Notes: generated by a model from the sequence alone, not told the origin. Positions 34,403 to 44,732 are shown, counted from the stretch's first letter. The stretch: 64,000 bases of DNA from Amphritea opalescens (GCF_003957515.1 NZ_RQXW01000018.1:1-64000); one strand, 5' to 3'. Program-made: numbers and translations.

Positions 34403-35689
34403 ATGAAGATAAAACATCTGGTTACAGGTATTGCCTTGTCGATGGGCGCAACTGTACTGAGCGTTAGCGCACTCGCGGCTGATACGATCAAAGTAGGTGT
34501 ACTGCACTCTCTTTCCGGCACCATGGCGATCAGTGAAACAACGTTGAAAGATACGGTGTTGATGATGGTTGAAGAGCAGAACAAAAAGGGCGGCTTACTC
34601 GGTAAGCAGCTTGAGGCGATTGTTGTTGACCCTGCGTCAAACTGGCCTCTGTTTGCTGAGAAAGGCCGTGAGTTGTTAACCCAAGAAAAAGTGGATGTCA
34701 TTTTTGGTAGCTGGACTTCGGTATCACGTAAGTCTGTTTTGCCTGTATTGGAAGAACTGAACGGATTGATGTTTTACCCCGTGCAGTATGAAGGTGAAGA
34801 ATCATCTAAAAACGTGTTCTACACCGGCGCAGCGCCAAACCAGCAGGCGATTCCTGCGGTTAACTATCTAAAAGATGATCTTGGGGTTGAGCGTTGGGTG
34901 TTAGCGGGGACCGACTATGTTTACCCGCGTACCACCAATAAAATTTTAGAAGCGTATTTGAAAGCCAATGGTGTGGCTGAAGAAGATATCATGATCAACT
35001 ACACACCCTTTGGTCATTCTGATTGGCAGTCGATCGTTTCCGATATTAAGAAGTTCGGTAGCGAAGGCAAGAAAACCGCGGTTGTTTCAACCATTAACGG
35101 TGATGCGAATATCCCTTTCTACAAGGAGCTGGGTAACCAAGGTATCTCTGCTGAAGATATCCCCGTGGTGGCTTTCTCGGTGGGTGAAGAAGAGCTGTCA
35201 GGTTTAGATACTAAACCTCTGGTAGGTCATCTAGCGGCATGGAACTATTTCCAGAGTGTTGAGAGTGATGCCAATACTGACTTTATCGCAAAATGGAAAG
35301 CCTTCACCGGCAATCCTAAGCGCGTCACGAATGACCCGATGGAAGCGACCTATATCGGCTTTAAAATGTGGACCCAGGCGGTAGAGAAAGCGGGTACAAC
35401 CGATGTGGATGCTGTTGAACAGGCGATGATTGGTCAGGAAACTGAAAACTTGACCGGTGGTATGGCGTATATGAATAAAAACCACCACCTGAGCAAGCCT
35501 GTATTGATCGGTGAAATTCAGGAAGATGGTCAGTTGGAAGTGGTTTGGGAAACAGAAGGATTGGTGGCCGGTGATGCATGGTCAGACTTTCTGCCAGGTT
35601 CTAAAGACCTGATCGCAGATTGGACAGCGCCTATCTCTTGCGGTAACTACAACACTAAGACTAAGACCTGTTCAGGTCAGACCTATTAA
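34403..35689 (+). CDS. urtA: Urea ABC transporter substrate-binding protein
   Basis: This 428-residue periplasmic protein has a clear signal peptide (cleavage near residue 25, SALA-A). The UrtA/FmdD family pattern is present: VGVLHSLSGTMAISE at the start of the mature protein, FYPVQYEGEESSKNVFYTGAAPNQQ, and a C-terminal CGNYN segment with cysteines. It captures urea for the UrtBCDE importer. It is the first gene of the operon, and a terminator-like hairpin after it would give it higher expression than the membrane components, which is common for binding proteins. Confidence 0.95.
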   Translation: MKIKHLVTGIALSMGATVLSVSALAADTIKVGVLHSLSGTMAISETTLKDTVLMMVEEQNKKGGLLGKQLEAIVVDPASNWPLFAEKGRELLTQEKVDVIFGSWTSVSRKSVLPVLEELNGLMFYPVQYEGEESSKNVFYTGAAPNQQAIPAVNYLKDDLGVERWVLAGTDYVYPRTTNKILEAYLKANGVAEEDIMINYTPFGHSDWQSIVSDIKKFGSEGKKTAVVSTINGDANIPFYKELGNQGISAEDIPVVAFSVGEEELSGLDTKPLVGHLAAWNYFQSVESDANTDFIAKWKAFTGNPKRVTNDPMEATYIGFKMWTQAVEKAGTTDVDAVEQAMIGQETENLTGGMAYMNKNHHLSKPVLIGEIQEDGQLEVVWETEGLVAGDAWSDFLPGSKDLIADWTAPISCGNYNTKTKTCSGQTY

Positions 35690-35712
35690 TTTTAGTGCTT
35701 AATATTTTCATC

Positions 35713-35745
35713 AGCAGGCTTCGTGATAGAAGCCTGCTCTTTTTC
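35713..35745 (+). terminator. Terminator or attenuator between urtA and urtB
   Basis: AGCAGGCTTC at 35713-35722 pairs perfectly with GAAGCCTGCT at 35729-35738 around a 6-base loop, followed by CTTTTTC. Since urtB-E follow on the same strand, partial termination probably sets the ratio of UrtA to the rest. Confidence 0.82.
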
Positions 35746-35762
35746 AAGTTTGAATCAACAGA

Positions 35763-35836
35763 GCTTATAAAAAAAGCTGAATTCAGGCGAGTGTCTTGCC
35801 CGTTGATCTCGTCGACTAACAGCCTTTTTTATAAGC
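35763..35836. repeat. Long inverted repeat upstream of urtB
   Basis: GCTTATAAAAAAAGCTG (35763-35779) and CAGCCTTTTTTATAAGC (35820-35836) are complementary at 16 of 17 positions, with 40 bases between them. The right arm ends in T-rich sequence, so in RNA it could form a second terminator-like or antiterminator structure. It is separate from the hairpin at 35713-35745. Confidence 0.65.
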
Positions 35837-35911
35837 GCTTTTAATGCGCCCAGTTAGAACGGAATTAAGCACGGATAGTGCTTATCCGCCCTATGTGAAC
35901 GGAGAACGCCT

Positions 35912-37519
35912 GTGAAATATTTAATGGCCATCTGCGGTTGTCTGTTGAGCTTACTGGTGAGTACCAGTGCGCTGGCAGCATCGCCGTCCGAGGCTCAGCA
36001 GCCTTTGCTGATGCAGCTGACCGAGGTTAAGCTCAGCAAAGCGTTACCGGTATTACAGCAATTGGAAGCATCGACAGGGGCCGATATGATGCCGCTGTTT
36101 AAAACCATGCTGGCCGGTAAACTTTATTATGTAAAAGAGAGCCGCAGCCTGATTGTGGTATCGAAAGAGCAGGGCGAAACCCGCTATACCGGTCTATTCT
36201 CCGCCGCACCGCGCGATGATCTGAGTAAAAAACAGGTCAAGAAGATCAAAGTTAATAATAAATTGCGGGGCTATCTACGTGAGTCTATTGCACGGATGCA
36301 GTTGCATCACTCAGACCCAGAGGTGCGTGTCGAAGCGGTACGCTCACTGTTTTCTGACCTAGATGCACCGACCGTTGAATTAATTCGCACCGCACGACTA
36401 GATGAACAAAGCCGTTCGGTGCAGGCGGTGATGGATGTGGCCTTGGCGATGGACCGAGCGGAGCATTCAGAGGATGCCACCGCACGACTTCAGGCGGTGA
36501 AAGCTCTCTACGGTAGCCTTGAGCCGGCGGTGCGTAACCAACTGACGAAGCTCGCTGAAAATGATCCCTCTGGCAGTGTTCGCAAGGCCGCGCAGAAGGG
36601 CTTGGATAAAATTGCTAAACAGGCTGAGCGGTACAACTTTGTCAATCAGCTGTTTTTTGGCTTGAGCCTTGGCTCGGTATTACTGCTGGCGGCGATCGGT
36701 TTGGCGATCACCTTCGGAGTGATGGGGGTCATTAATATGGCGCACGGCGAGATGATTATGTTGGGGGCTTATACCACCTATGTGGTGCAGTTGATGCTAC
36801 CCAATATGATTGAGTACTCCCTGTGGATTGCGGTGCCCTTGGCGTTTATGGTGTCGGGTTTGGCGGGGGTGTTGATCGAGCGATTGGTGATTCGTCACCT
36901 ACATGGTCGTCCCCTAGAAACCTTGTTGGCGACCTTCGGTATTAGTCTTATCTTGCAGCAGTTGGTACGTAGCGTCTTTTCACCGCTGAACCGTCAGGTG
37001 GCAACGCCGGATTGGATGAGTGGCTCGATCGAGATCAACCCACTGCTAAGTCTAACCTTGAATCGTCTTTATATCGTTGCCTTTGCACTGCTGGTGTTTA
37101 TGTTGCTGCTGCTGGTGTTGAAGAAAACCTCGCTGGGTTTGAATGTGCGGGCGGTCTCTCAAAATCGTGATATGGCGAAAGCGATGGGTATACGCACCGA
37201 CCGCGTGGATGCCATGACCTTTGGTTTGGGTTCGGGTATTGCCGGTATCGCCGGTGTCGCACTGAGTCAGTTGACCAATGTAGGCCCAAATCTGGGGCAA
37301 GCCTATATCATCGATTCCTTTATGGTGGTGGTGTTTGGCGGTGTGGGTAATCTCTGGGGGACGCTGGTGGCGGCGTTTACCTTGGGTATCGCCAATAAGT
37401 TTATCGAACCGGTGACCGGCGCAGTACTGGCCAGTATTTTGGTGTTGGTGTTTATCATTCTGTTTATTCAGAAACGGCCTAAAGGACTGTTTCCTCAGAA
37501 AGGGAGGGCGGCAGAATGA
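35912..37519 (+). CDS. urtB: Urea ABC transporter permease UrtB
   Basis: This 535-residue protein has a signal-like N-terminus (cleavage near 22), a large extracytoplasmic domain (about 25-235) with three HEAT-like helical repeats (for example DPEVRVEAVRSL and DPSGSVRKAAQKGL), and then a LivH-type permease core with 8 or so membrane segments. The long N-terminal domain is normal for UrtB. Translation appears to start at GTG (35912), 6-7 bases after GGAGA; an ATG four codons later lacks that spacing. It forms the membrane channel with UrtC. Confidence 0.93.
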   Translation: MKYLMAICGCLLSLLVSTSALAASPSEAQQPLLMQLTEVKLSKALPVLQQLEASTGADMMPLFKTMLAGKLYYVKESRSLIVVSKEQGETRYTGLFSAAPRDDLSKKQVKKIKVNNKLRGYLRESIARMQLHHSDPEVRVEAVRSLFSDLDAPTVELIRTARLDEQSRSVQAVMDVALAMDRAEHSEDATARLQAVKALYGSLEPAVRNQLTKLAENDPSGSVRKAAQKGLDKIAKQAERYNFVNQLFFGLSLGSVLLLAAIGLAITFGVMGVINMAHGEMIMLGAYTTYVVQLMLPNMIEYSLWIAVPLAFMVSGLAGVLIERLVIRHLHGRPLETLLATFGISLILQQLVRSVFSPLNRQVATPDWMSGSIEINPLLSLTLNRLYIVAFALLVFMLLLLVLKKTSLGLNVRAVSQNRDMAKAMGIRTDRVDAMTFGLGSGIAGIAGVALSQLTNVGPNLGQAYIIDSFMVVVFGGVGNLWGTLVAAFTLGIANKFIEPVTGAVLASILVLVFIILFIQKRPKGLFPQKGRAAE

Positions 37520-38706
37520 GTAACGCTATGAATAAAATAATGGGTCGTTATACCGGCTGGGCACGCATCAATGGCGAGAGTAAGGTGGCGCCTTTTGTGG
37601 TGCTGTTACTGGCCGTCACGGTATTGGCATCGGCTTGTAACCTGCTGTTGCCAGCGGGTTCTATGTTTTATGTCTCTACTTACACCATCACCCTGTTAGG
37701 CAAGTATCTCTGCTATGCGATGTTGGCATTAGCGGTCGATGTTATCTGGGGTTATTGCGGTATTTTGAGTTTAGGACACGGGGCATTCTTCGCCCTAGGC
37801 GGTTATGCCATGGGCATGTATCTGATGCGTCAGATCGGTGATCGTGGCGTTTATGGCAACCCTGAACTGCCAGACTTTATGGTGTTTCTTAACTGGAACG
37901 AATTGCCTTGGTTTTGGCAGGGGATGGATCAATTCTGGTTAGCCATGTTGATGGTGTTGCTGGTGCCCGGTGTGCTGGCTTTCGTCTTTGGCTGGTTGGC
38001 GTTTCGGTCACGGGTGACGGGGGTGTATCTGTCGATTATGACGCAAGCACTCACCTATGCGCTGCTGCTGGCTTTTTTCCGTAATGAGATGGGCTTTGGT
38101 GGCAATAACGGCCTGACAGATTTTAAAGATATTTTAGGTTTCGACCTGCAAGCGGATAGCACCCGTGTATCGCTCTTTATCATTACCGCGCTGCTGCTGT
38201 GTGGATTGTTGATTTTGAGTAAAAAAATCATGCAGACCCGTTTCGGTAAAGTCATTGTCGCAGTGCGTGATGGCGAGAGTCGGGCACGCTTTATCGGTTA
38301 TCGTACCGAACATTACAAAGTATGGTTATTTGTCTATTCAGCGATGATTGCCGGTATTGCCGGGGCCTTGTATGTCCCTCAGGTGGGCATTATCAATCCG
38401 GGTGAGTTCTCGCCGGTTAACTCGATTGAGATTGTTATTTGGGTCGCTGTCGGAGGGCGAGGCACCCTAATTGGCGCGATTATTGGGGCGATTCTGGTGA
38501 ACTATGCCAAAACGAAATTCACCGCCATTATGCCCGACGGCTGGTTGTTCGCTTTAGGCGCGATGTTTGTACTGGTGACCCTTTACCTACCGAAAGGGCT
38601 GATGGGGCTACTGTCTCAACTGCAAGGGGATAAACAACCAACAGCACCGGTGGATACGCCTTTAGCCAATGATAACCGTGAGCAGAAAAGTGAGGGGCAG
38701 GCATGA
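37516..38706 (+). CDS. urtC: Urea ABC transporter permease UrtC
   Basis: This 396-residue LivM-type permease has about 9 membrane segments and the conserved internal segment GYCGILSLGHGAFFALGGYAMGMY. It pairs with UrtB in the inner membrane. The ATG overlaps the urtB stop by 4 bp. The last 25 residues are hydrophilic and cytoplasmic. Length and motif content are typical. Confidence 0.94.
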   Translation: MSNAMNKIMGRYTGWARINGESKVAPFVVLLLAVTVLASACNLLLPAGSMFYVSTYTITLLGKYLCYAMLALAVDVIWGYCGILSLGHGAFFALGGYAMGMYLMRQIGDRGVYGNPELPDFMVFLNWNELPWFWQGMDQFWLAMLMVLLVPGVLAFVFGWLAFRSRVTGVYLSIMTQALTYALLLAFFRNEMGFGGNNGLTDFKDILGFDLQADSTRVSLFIITALLLCGLLILSKKIMQTRFGKVIVAVRDGESRARFIGYRTEHYKVWLFVYSAMIAGIAGALYVPQVGIINPGEFSPVNSIEIVIWVAVGGRGTLIGAIIGAILVNYAKTKFTAIMPDGWLFALGAMFVLVTLYLPKGLMGLLSQLQGDKQPTAPVDTPLANDNREQKSEGQA

Positions 38707-39536
38707 GTGTTCTAGAGACTACCCGTGAAGTGATGCGACGGGATCAGGTATGGCCGTTTTTGCAGGATAATGAAACCCAGGTGGATATCTCCCATCAGGT
38801 GTTGCTGTATGTTGAAGGACTTAATCTCAGCTTCGATGGCTTTAAAGCACTGAATGATCTGAACCTATATATCAATGATGGCGAGTTGCGCTGCCTGATC
38901 GGTGCCAACGGGGCGGGTAAAACCACCTTGATGGATGTGATTACCGGTAAAACCCAGTGTGATAGTGGCACGGTCTATTTTGGTCAGTCGATCAACCTGC
39001 TGAATAAAGATGAAGCGGAGATCGCGCAACTAGGGATCGGCCGTAAGTTTCAGAAACCAACGGTCTTTGAAGCCCATACGGTGATGGATAATCTTGAGTT
39101 ATCGTTGAAGAGTAATAAAAGGGTATTGCCGACACTGTTCGCCAGCTTAACCGGTGAAGAGTATGACCGTATCGATGAGGTATTAGAAACCATCGGCCTA
39201 AAGGGTGAACGGATGCTACTGGCCGGCTCGCTGTCTCACGGTCAAAAGCAGTGGTTAGAGATTGGCATGTTACTGATGGCGAATCCCCGTTTGTTGCTGG
39301 TGGATGAGCCGGTGGCCGGGATGACGATTCAGGAAGGTGAGCGTACCGCTGAACTCCTGACGTCACTGGCCGGTGAGCGCACCGTGGTGGTGGTTGAGCA
39401 TGATATGGAGTTTGTCCGTAGTATCGCGCGCACGGTGACGGTATTGCATCAGGGCTCGGTGTTGGCGGAAGGCTCGATGGACGATATTCAGAATAATCAG
39501 GATGTCATTGAAGTGTATTTGGGAGAAGCGCCATGA
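38703..39536 (+). CDS. urtD: Urea ABC transporter ATP-binding protein UrtD
   Basis: This 277-residue LivG-type ATPase has Walker A GANGAGKTT, the signature LSHGQKQWLEIG and Walker B LLLVDEP. An N-terminal extension of about 35 residues precedes the nucleotide-binding core, as is usual in UrtD. It is coupled to urtC and urtE by 4-bp overlaps on both sides and energises urea uptake. Confidence 0.94.
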   Translation: MSVLETTREVMRRDQVWPFLQDNETQVDISHQVLLYVEGLNLSFDGFKALNDLNLYINDGELRCLIGANGAGKTTLMDVITGKTQCDSGTVYFGQSINLLNKDEAEIAQLGIGRKFQKPTVFEAHTVMDNLELSLKSNKRVLPTLFASLTGEEYDRIDEVLETIGLKGERMLLAGSLSHGQKQWLEIGMLLMANPRLLLVDEPVAGMTIQEGERTAELLTSLAGERTVVVVEHDMEFVRSIARTVTVLHQGSVLAEGSMDDIQNNQDVIEVYLGEAP

Positions 39537-40228
39537 TCAGTATCAACCACGTTAATCAGGTTTATGGCGGCACACAGATACTCTGGGATCTTAATTTAGA
39601 TATTAAGGCCGGTTCCTGTACCTGTATTATGGGCCGAAATGGAGTGGGTAAAACCACGCTGCTGAAATGTATTATGGGGCTACTGCCGGTGAGTAGCGGT
39701 GAGATTCTGCTACAAGGTGAACCGCTGCAAATGCAAAAAGCGGAATACCGCGCCTCCGCTGGTATAGGCTATGTGCCACAGGGGCGTGATATTTTCCCCT
39801 TACTGACCGTCGAGGAAAACCTAAAGATTGGTTTGCCGATTCGTAAAGACGGGGCCAAAGAGGTACCGGAAAAGATTTTTGAGCTGTTTCCCGTATTGAA
39901 AGAGATGCTACAGCGGCGGGGGGGAGACCTTTCCGGCGGCCAGCAACAGCAATTGGCTATTGGGCGGGCACTGGTACTGGAACCAAAAGTACTTATTTTG
40001 GATGAACCTAACGAAGGGATACAGCCGAATATTGTTAAACAGATTGGAGATGTTATTCTAAAACTCAATAAAGAAGAGGGGCTGACGGTGATTCTGGTTG
40101 AACAAAAGTTAGGTTTTGCCCGTCGAGTGGGTGAAGAGTTCAGATTAATGGAACGTGGTCGTGTAGTAGCTAGCGATCGAATGGATAATCTGAGTGAGGA
40201 TCTTATCCGTCAATATCTGGCGGTTTAA
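39533..40228 (+). CDS. urtE: Urea ABC transporter ATP-binding protein UrtE
   Basis: This 231-residue LivF-type ATPase has Walker A GRNGVGKTT, the signature LSGGQQQQLAIGRAL and Walker B VLILDEPNEGIQPN. It is the second ATPase of the heterodimer with UrtD. ureD begins only 3 bp after its stop codon, so uptake and hydrolysis genes share a transcript. Confidence 0.94.
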   Translation: MISINHVNQVYGGTQILWDLNLDIKAGSCTCIMGRNGVGKTTLLKCIMGLLPVSSGEILLQGEPLQMQKAEYRASAGIGYVPQGRDIFPLLTVEENLKIGLPIRKDGAKEVPEKIFELFPVLKEMLQRRGGDLSGGQQQQLAIGRALVLEPKVLILDEPNEGIQPNIVKQIGDVILKLNKEEGLTVILVEQKLGFARRVGEEFRLMERGRVVASDRMDNLSEDLIRQYLAV

Positions 40229-40231
40229 TCG

Positions 40232-41155
40232 ATGAATAACCTGTCCCAGTCCCTATCCGCATCCATTTCAGAAGATGCGCCCAATGTGCTGCCTAAAGCC
40301 TCGGCGTGGAATGCAGAGCTTTCATTACAGTTTGGCCGCACCGCCCGCGGCTCGGTGTTGCAACGGGCCGACCATCGTGGGCCGCTGTACGTACAGAAAG
40401 CGTTTTATCCGGAAGGGCCCGATCTCGCTCAGGTTTATCTACTCCATCCTCCGGGTGGTTTAGTCTCTGGTGATCGTCTGGAAATCACCGTGAATACCGG
40501 CGCGGATAGCCATGCGTTGCTGACGACCCCCGGAGCGGGTCGAGTCTATCGCGCCCGTCCCGATCGCGCCTTACAGCATCAGATCAATACCCTCAATTTA
40601 AGTCCCGGTAGCTCGATTGAATGGCTGCCGCTGGAAACCATCCTTTATCCCGATGCTTGTACGCGCCTGGATACCCGTGTGAACTTAGCGGATAACGCGC
40701 ATTTCATTGGCTGGGAGATTACCAGTCTTGGGTTACCCAATCGGGACCTCCCCTTTAGCGATGGAAGTCTGTCGCAGACACTGCAAATCAATCGTGGCGA
40801 ACGTATTTTATTGCGCGAGCGGTTACAGATTGATGAGCAGAATCGGGGACTGCTACAGGGCAGTGCCGGTTTGCGCGGCAAACCCGTGACCGGTCTGATG
40901 GTCGCGGGGCCATTTGACCTAGCGATGGATGAAAACACTGAACATTCCATTGAACCGCTGATTCAACAGCTACGTCAGCATGCCCAAGATTGCGGTGCGC
41001 TGGCCGCGGTGAGCTTGACCGGTGAGTTTTTGACTATTCGCTACCTAGGCGATCAGACCGATTTAGCGATGCAGCTGTTTGTGCGCTGCTGGCATGAGAT
41101 TCGCCCCGAATTGTTAGGCCGTGCTGGTTGTGAACCTCGTATCTGGGCAACCTGA
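40232..41155 (+). CDS. ureD: Urease accessory protein UreD
   Basis: This 307-residue UreD/UreH family protein has the YPEGPDLAQVYLLHPPGGLVSGDRL and TTPGAGRVYR segments typical of the family. It binds apo-urease first and forms the UreDFG complex through which nickel reaches the active site. It is the first urease gene, closely following urtE. The 57-bp gap before ureA is the longest break in the urease genes. Confidence 0.93.
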   Translation: MNNLSQSLSASISEDAPNVLPKASAWNAELSLQFGRTARGSVLQRADHRGPLYVQKAFYPEGPDLAQVYLLHPPGGLVSGDRLEITVNTGADSHALLTTPGAGRVYRARPDRALQHQINTLNLSPGSSIEWLPLETILYPDACTRLDTRVNLADNAHFIGWEITSLGLPNRDLPFSDGSLSQTLQINRGERILLRERLQIDEQNRGLLQGSAGLRGKPVTGLMVAGPFDLAMDENTEHSIEPLIQQLRQHAQDCGALAAVSLTGEFLTIRYLGDQTDLAMQLFVRCWHEIRPELLGRAGCEPRIWAT

Positions 41156-41212
41156 TAACGATGTTAATCATCACCAGTACGCTATGAACGAGATACGTTA
41201 AAAGGATCGATT

Positions 41213-41515
41213 ATGGAACTGCTGCCAAGAGAGAAAGATAAACTGCTGGTCTTTACCGCTGCATTATTGGCGGAACGACGTCTTAATCGAGGACTGAAAC
41301 TGAACTACCCCGAAGCGATGGCATACCTGACCATGGAGATTATGGAAGGCGCTCGCGATGGTAAAACCGTGGCTGAATTGATGGGCTACGGCAAAACCCT
41401 ATTGACGGCGGATCAAGTGATGCCGGGGGTGATCGAACTGATTCAAGAAGTTCAGGTGGAAGCGACCTTTCCCGATGGCACCAAGTTGGTGACCGTTCAT
41501 AACCCGATCTGTTGA
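41213..41515 (+). CDS. ureA: Urease gamma subunit
   Basis: This 100-residue gamma subunit begins [14 protein letters not shown], as in other ureases, and contains the [15 protein letters not shown] segment. It packs with the beta and alpha subunits to form the urease trimer. A ribosome site AAAGGA lies just upstream. It is separate from ureB, as is usual in proteobacteria. Confidence 0.96.
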   Translation: MELLPREKDKLLVFTAALLAERRLNRGLKLNYPEAMAYLTMEIMEGARDGKTVAELMGYGKTLLTADQVMPGVIELIQEVQVEATFPDGTKLVTVHNPIC

Positions 41516-41527
41516 GAGGAGATAACC

Positions 41528-41851
41528 ATGATTCCCGGAGAAATTCAGCCTGCGAAAGGCGATATTCTGCTCAATGAGGGACGCAAAATCGTGTCTCTTC
41601 GGGTCGAAAACCGTGGCGACCGTCCGGTTCAGATAGGTTCCCATTATCATTTTTATGAAGTGAATCCGGCGCTGGAGTTTGAGCGAGAAAAAACCCGAGG
41701 TTTCCGCCTTAATATCGCCTCCGGTACCGCGGTGCGTTTTGAGCCGGGGCAGGGGCGCGAAGTCGAGTTGGTTGAATATGCGGGTAGTCGCACCGTCTAT
41801 GGTTTTCGCGGCGAAGTGATGGGGCCGTTGGATGCGGAGGATACGCTATGA
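41528..41851 (+). CDS. ureB: Urease beta subunit
   Basis: This 107-residue beta subunit begins [13 protein letters not shown] and contains [15 protein letters not shown] and [13 protein letters not shown], hallmark segments of the family. It has structural roles in the (alpha-beta-gamma)3 enzyme. AGAGGAG precedes the start and its stop overlaps the ureC ATG by 4 bp. Confidence 0.96.
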   Translation: MIPGEIQPAKGDILLNEGRKIVSLRVENRGDRPVQIGSHYHFYEVNPALEFEREKTRGFRLNIASGTAVRFEPGQGREVELVEYAGSRTVYGFRGEVMGPLDAEDTL

Positions 41852-43554
41852 GTAAGATGGATCGTACGGCCTATGCGCAGATGTTTGGCCCAACCACCGG
41901 TGACCGTGTCCGCCTAGGGGATACCGAGTTATGGATCGAGGTCGAAAAAGATTTTACCACCTACGGTGATGAAGTTAAGTTTGGTGGTGGCAAGGTTATC
42001 CGTGATGGTCAGGGGCAGAGCCAGTGTGGCAATGATATCGCCGTTGATCTGGTGATCACCAATGCGCTGGTGCTGGATCACTGGGGGATTGTTAAGGGGG
42101 ATGTGGGCATCCGCGAAGGCCGTATTTTTAAAGTCGGCAAAGCGGGTAACCCCGATACCCAGGATAACGTTGATATTGTGATTGGCCCCGGCACCGAAGT
42201 GATCGCCGGAGAGGGTAGCATTCTGACGGCCGGTGGTATTGATGCGCATATTCATTTTATCTGTCCACAGCAGATCGATGAGGCATTGATGTCCGGTGTG
42301 ACCACTATGTTGGGCGGGGGTACTGGCCCCGCGACAGGTACTAATGCGACCACCTGTACACCGGGCCCTTGGAATATCGGTAAAATGTTGCAAGCGACCG
42401 ACTCGATGCCGATGAACTTTGGTTTTCTCGGTAAGGGCAATGGCAGTTTACCAAAACCACTGGAAGATCAGTTGGAAGCCGGTGCCTGTGGCTTGAAGCT
42501 CCATGAAGATTGGGGCACCACGCCGGCATCGATTGATAACTGTCTCTCGGTTGCCGATCAATATGATGTTCAGGTGGCGATCCATACCGATACGCTAAAC
42601 GAGTCTGGCTTTGTCGATGATACCTTGGCGGCGTTCAAAGACCGGGTGATCCACACCTACCATACGGAAGGGGCTGGTGGTGGCCATGCGCCGGATATTA
42701 TCCGCGCCTGTGCTTACCCGAATGTACTGCCCTCATCGACCAACCCGACGCGACCCTTCACCCGAAATACCGTCGATGAACACCTAGATATGCTAATGGT
42801 ATGTCACCATCTGGATAGCAATATCCCTGAAGATGTGGCCTTTGCCGATTCCCGTATTCGCAAAGAAACCATCGCGGCGGAAGATCTATTCCATGATCGC
42901 GGAGCTTTCAGCATGATCTCCTCGGATTCGCAGGCGATGGGGCGTGTGGGTGAGGTGGTGACCCGAACCTGGCAAACCGCCCATAAGATGAAAACGCAGT
43001 TTGGTTTGCTGCCTGAGGATGAAGCCTTAGGTTGTGATAATTTCCGTGCTCGCCGTTACATTGCTAAATACACCATTAATCCAGCGATTGCCCATGGTAT
43101 CTCCCATGAGGTTGGCTCGATTGAACCGGGTAAACTGGCTGATTTAGTGCTGTGGAAACCCGCTTTTTTCGGCGTGAAACCATCGTTAATCATCAAAGGG
43201 GGCATGATAGCGGCGGCGCCGATGGGCGACCCTAATGCTTCGATTCCCACCCCGCAACCGGTGCATTACCGTCCGATGTTTGGCTCTTATGGGCAGGCGC
43301 CGGCGAAAACCTCGGTTACCTTTGTCTCGGGTGCCGCACTGGAGCGCGATATTGGCACCAGCTTAGGGCTTAATCGACGGCTGGTGGCCTGTTGTAATAC
43401 CCGCAATATCGGTAAGAAAGATATGGTGCACAATAGCTGGATGCCGAATATTACCGTCGATCCACAAACCTATGAGGTCCGTGCAGACGGTGAATTGCTC
43501 ACCTGTGAGCCCGCTGACGTGCTGCCATTGGCCCAGTTATATAATCTGTTCTGA
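41848..43554 (+). CDS. ureC: Urease alpha (catalytic) subunit
   Basis: This 568-residue catalytic subunit contains the whole active site: nickel ligands His134 and His136 in AHIHF, the carbamylated Lys217 in GLKLHED, downstream His residues in HTDTLNE and [15 protein letters not shown], and the flap Cys319-His320 in MVCHHLD. Numbering coincides with the well-studied Klebsiella enzyme, so there are no insertions before the flap. It hydrolyses urea to ammonia and carbamate. With the importer upstream, the enzyme provides nitrogen rather than serving only in pH control. Confidence 0.97.
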   Translation: MSKMDRTAYAQMFGPTTGDRVRLGDTELWIEVEKDFTTYGDEVKFGGGKVIRDGQGQSQCGNDIAVDLVITNALVLDHWGIVKGDVGIREGRIFKVGKAGNPDTQDNVDIVIGPGTEVIAGEGSILTAGGIDAHIHFICPQQIDEALMSGVTTMLGGGTGPATGTNATTCTPGPWNIGKMLQATDSMPMNFGFLGKGNGSLPKPLEDQLEAGACGLKLHEDWGTTPASIDNCLSVADQYDVQVAIHTDTLNESGFVDDTLAAFKDRVIHTYHTEGAGGGHAPDIIRACAYPNVLPSSTNPTRPFTRNTVDEHLDMLMVCHHLDSNIPEDVAFADSRIRKETIAAEDLFHDRGAFSMISSDSQAMGRVGEVVTRTWQTAHKMKTQFGLLPEDEALGCDNFRARRYIAKYTINPAIAHGISHEVGSIEPGKLADLVLWKPAFFGVKPSLIIKGGMIAAAPMGDPNASIPTPQPVHYRPMFGSYGQAPAKTSVTFVSGAALERDIGTSLGLNRRLVACCNTRNIGKKDMVHNSWMPNITVDPQTYEVRADGELLTCEPADVLPLAQLYNLF

Positions 43555-43597
43555 TGTCGAAAACCTTTTTTAAGATTATTTATGGTAAGGGAATGGA

Positions 43598-44044
43598 ATG
43601 CTTGAAGTTTATGAACGTTTAGGCGATCACTGCCATGGTGAGGTGTATACCACCGTGGTGTTAAGCCATGAGCAGCGTGATCGTGGTCGGTTAAAGCTGA
43701 CCGGCGAAAACGGGGAAGAGGTCCGTCTATTCCTCGAACGGGGAAAACCGTTACAGGTGGGTGAATATCTAAAAACCACCTGCGGTAAATATGTTCAGGT
43801 TGAAGGCGCCGTCGAACCGGTGACCCACGCTACTTGTGAGGATTGGCATACCTTTGCGCGGGCCTGTTATCACTTGGGTAATCGGCATGTGAAACTACAG
43901 GTGGGGGAACGCTGGCTGAAAATGCAGCCCGATCATGTACTTGAAGAGATGCTGCTATTGCTGGGGCTAACGCTGAGTCATGAGCAGGACGTATTTGTAC
44001 CCGAATCAGGAGCCTACAGTCATGGCGGCCATCACCACCACTGA
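43598..44044 (+). CDS. ureE: Urease accessory nickel chaperone UreE
   Basis: This 148-residue UreE has an N-terminal peptide-binding-like domain (about 1-70), a metal-binding domain with the conserved CGKYVQVEG...HATCEDWHTFARACYHLGNRH region, and a short C-terminal tail GGHHHH that binds nickel. It delivers nickel to the UreDFG complex. Its 3' end overlaps the start of ureF. Confidence 0.93.
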   Translation: MLEVYERLGDHCHGEVYTTVVLSHEQRDRGRLKLTGENGEEVRLFLERGKPLQVGEYLKTTCGKYVQVEGAVEPVTHATCEDWHTFARACYHLGNRHVKLQVGERWLKMQPDHVLEEMLLLLGLTLSHEQDVFVPESGAYSHGGHHHH

Positions 44045-44702
44045 TACCGCTCTGTTAAGGTTAATGCAGCTGAGTAGTGTTAGCTTACCAATCGGTGGCT
44101 ATGCCTTCTCACAAGGGCTGGAATATGCCATTGAAGCCGGCTGGATCAAACGGTCTGATCAGGTAGCACAGTGGTTAGAGCAACAGCTGTTGTACTCGGT
44201 GGCGCAAACGGATCTGCCGATACTAAAGCGCACCATGGAGGCGATGGCTCAGCAGGATCATGTTGCGCTGTTGCGTTGTAATGATCTGGCATTGGCCTGT
44301 CGAGAAACCCGTGAACTCAGGCTAACGGATAGTGCCATGGGTGAGGCGATGAATCGCTTGCTGGTCAGCTTAGGATTACCGCAGCCGCTACCGACATCCG
44401 GTGAGTTAAGCTATGTGGTGCTGTTTGGCATTGCGGCGCAAAACTGGCAGATCGATTACGCGGTGGCTGCGTTGGGATTCCTTTGGTCATGGTTAGAAAA
44501 TCAGGTAGCGGCGGCCACTAAGCTGGTGCCATTAGGGCAAACCCAAGCACAGCAGTTATTGGTTGAACTGCAGCCTCTGCTACCACAGGCGATCAGTCGC
44601 GCAGCATCAGTAGAAGAAGATGACATTGGTAATGGTCTGCAGGGGTTGGCAATCGCCAGTGCCGGCCATGAAACGCAGTATTCAAGGTTATTCCGCTCTT
44701 GA
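44022..44702 (+). CDS. ureF: Urease accessory protein UreF
   Basis: This UreF of about 226 residues has the LMQLSSVSLPIGGYAFSQGLE start typical of the family and the internal ETRELRLTD segment. It bridges UreD and UreG during nickel insertion. I choose the ATG at 44022 because AGGAG lies about 10 bases before it; the frame is open earlier, within ureE (43980), but that would give an unusual N-terminus. The overlap with the histidine-tail codons of ureE indicates coupling. Confidence 0.92.
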   Translation: MAAITTTDTALLRLMQLSSVSLPIGGYAFSQGLEYAIEAGWIKRSDQVAQWLEQQLLYSVAQTDLPILKRTMEAMAQQDHVALLRCNDLALACRETRELRLTDSAMGEAMNRLLVSLGLPQPLPTSGELSYVVLFGIAAQNWQIDYAVAALGFLWSWLENQVAAATKLVPLGQTQAQQLLVELQPLLPQAISRAASVEEDDIGNGLQGLAIASAGHETQYSRLFRS

Positions 44703-44732
44703 TCCAATCAACAGCGGTTATTCAGGAGAGTT

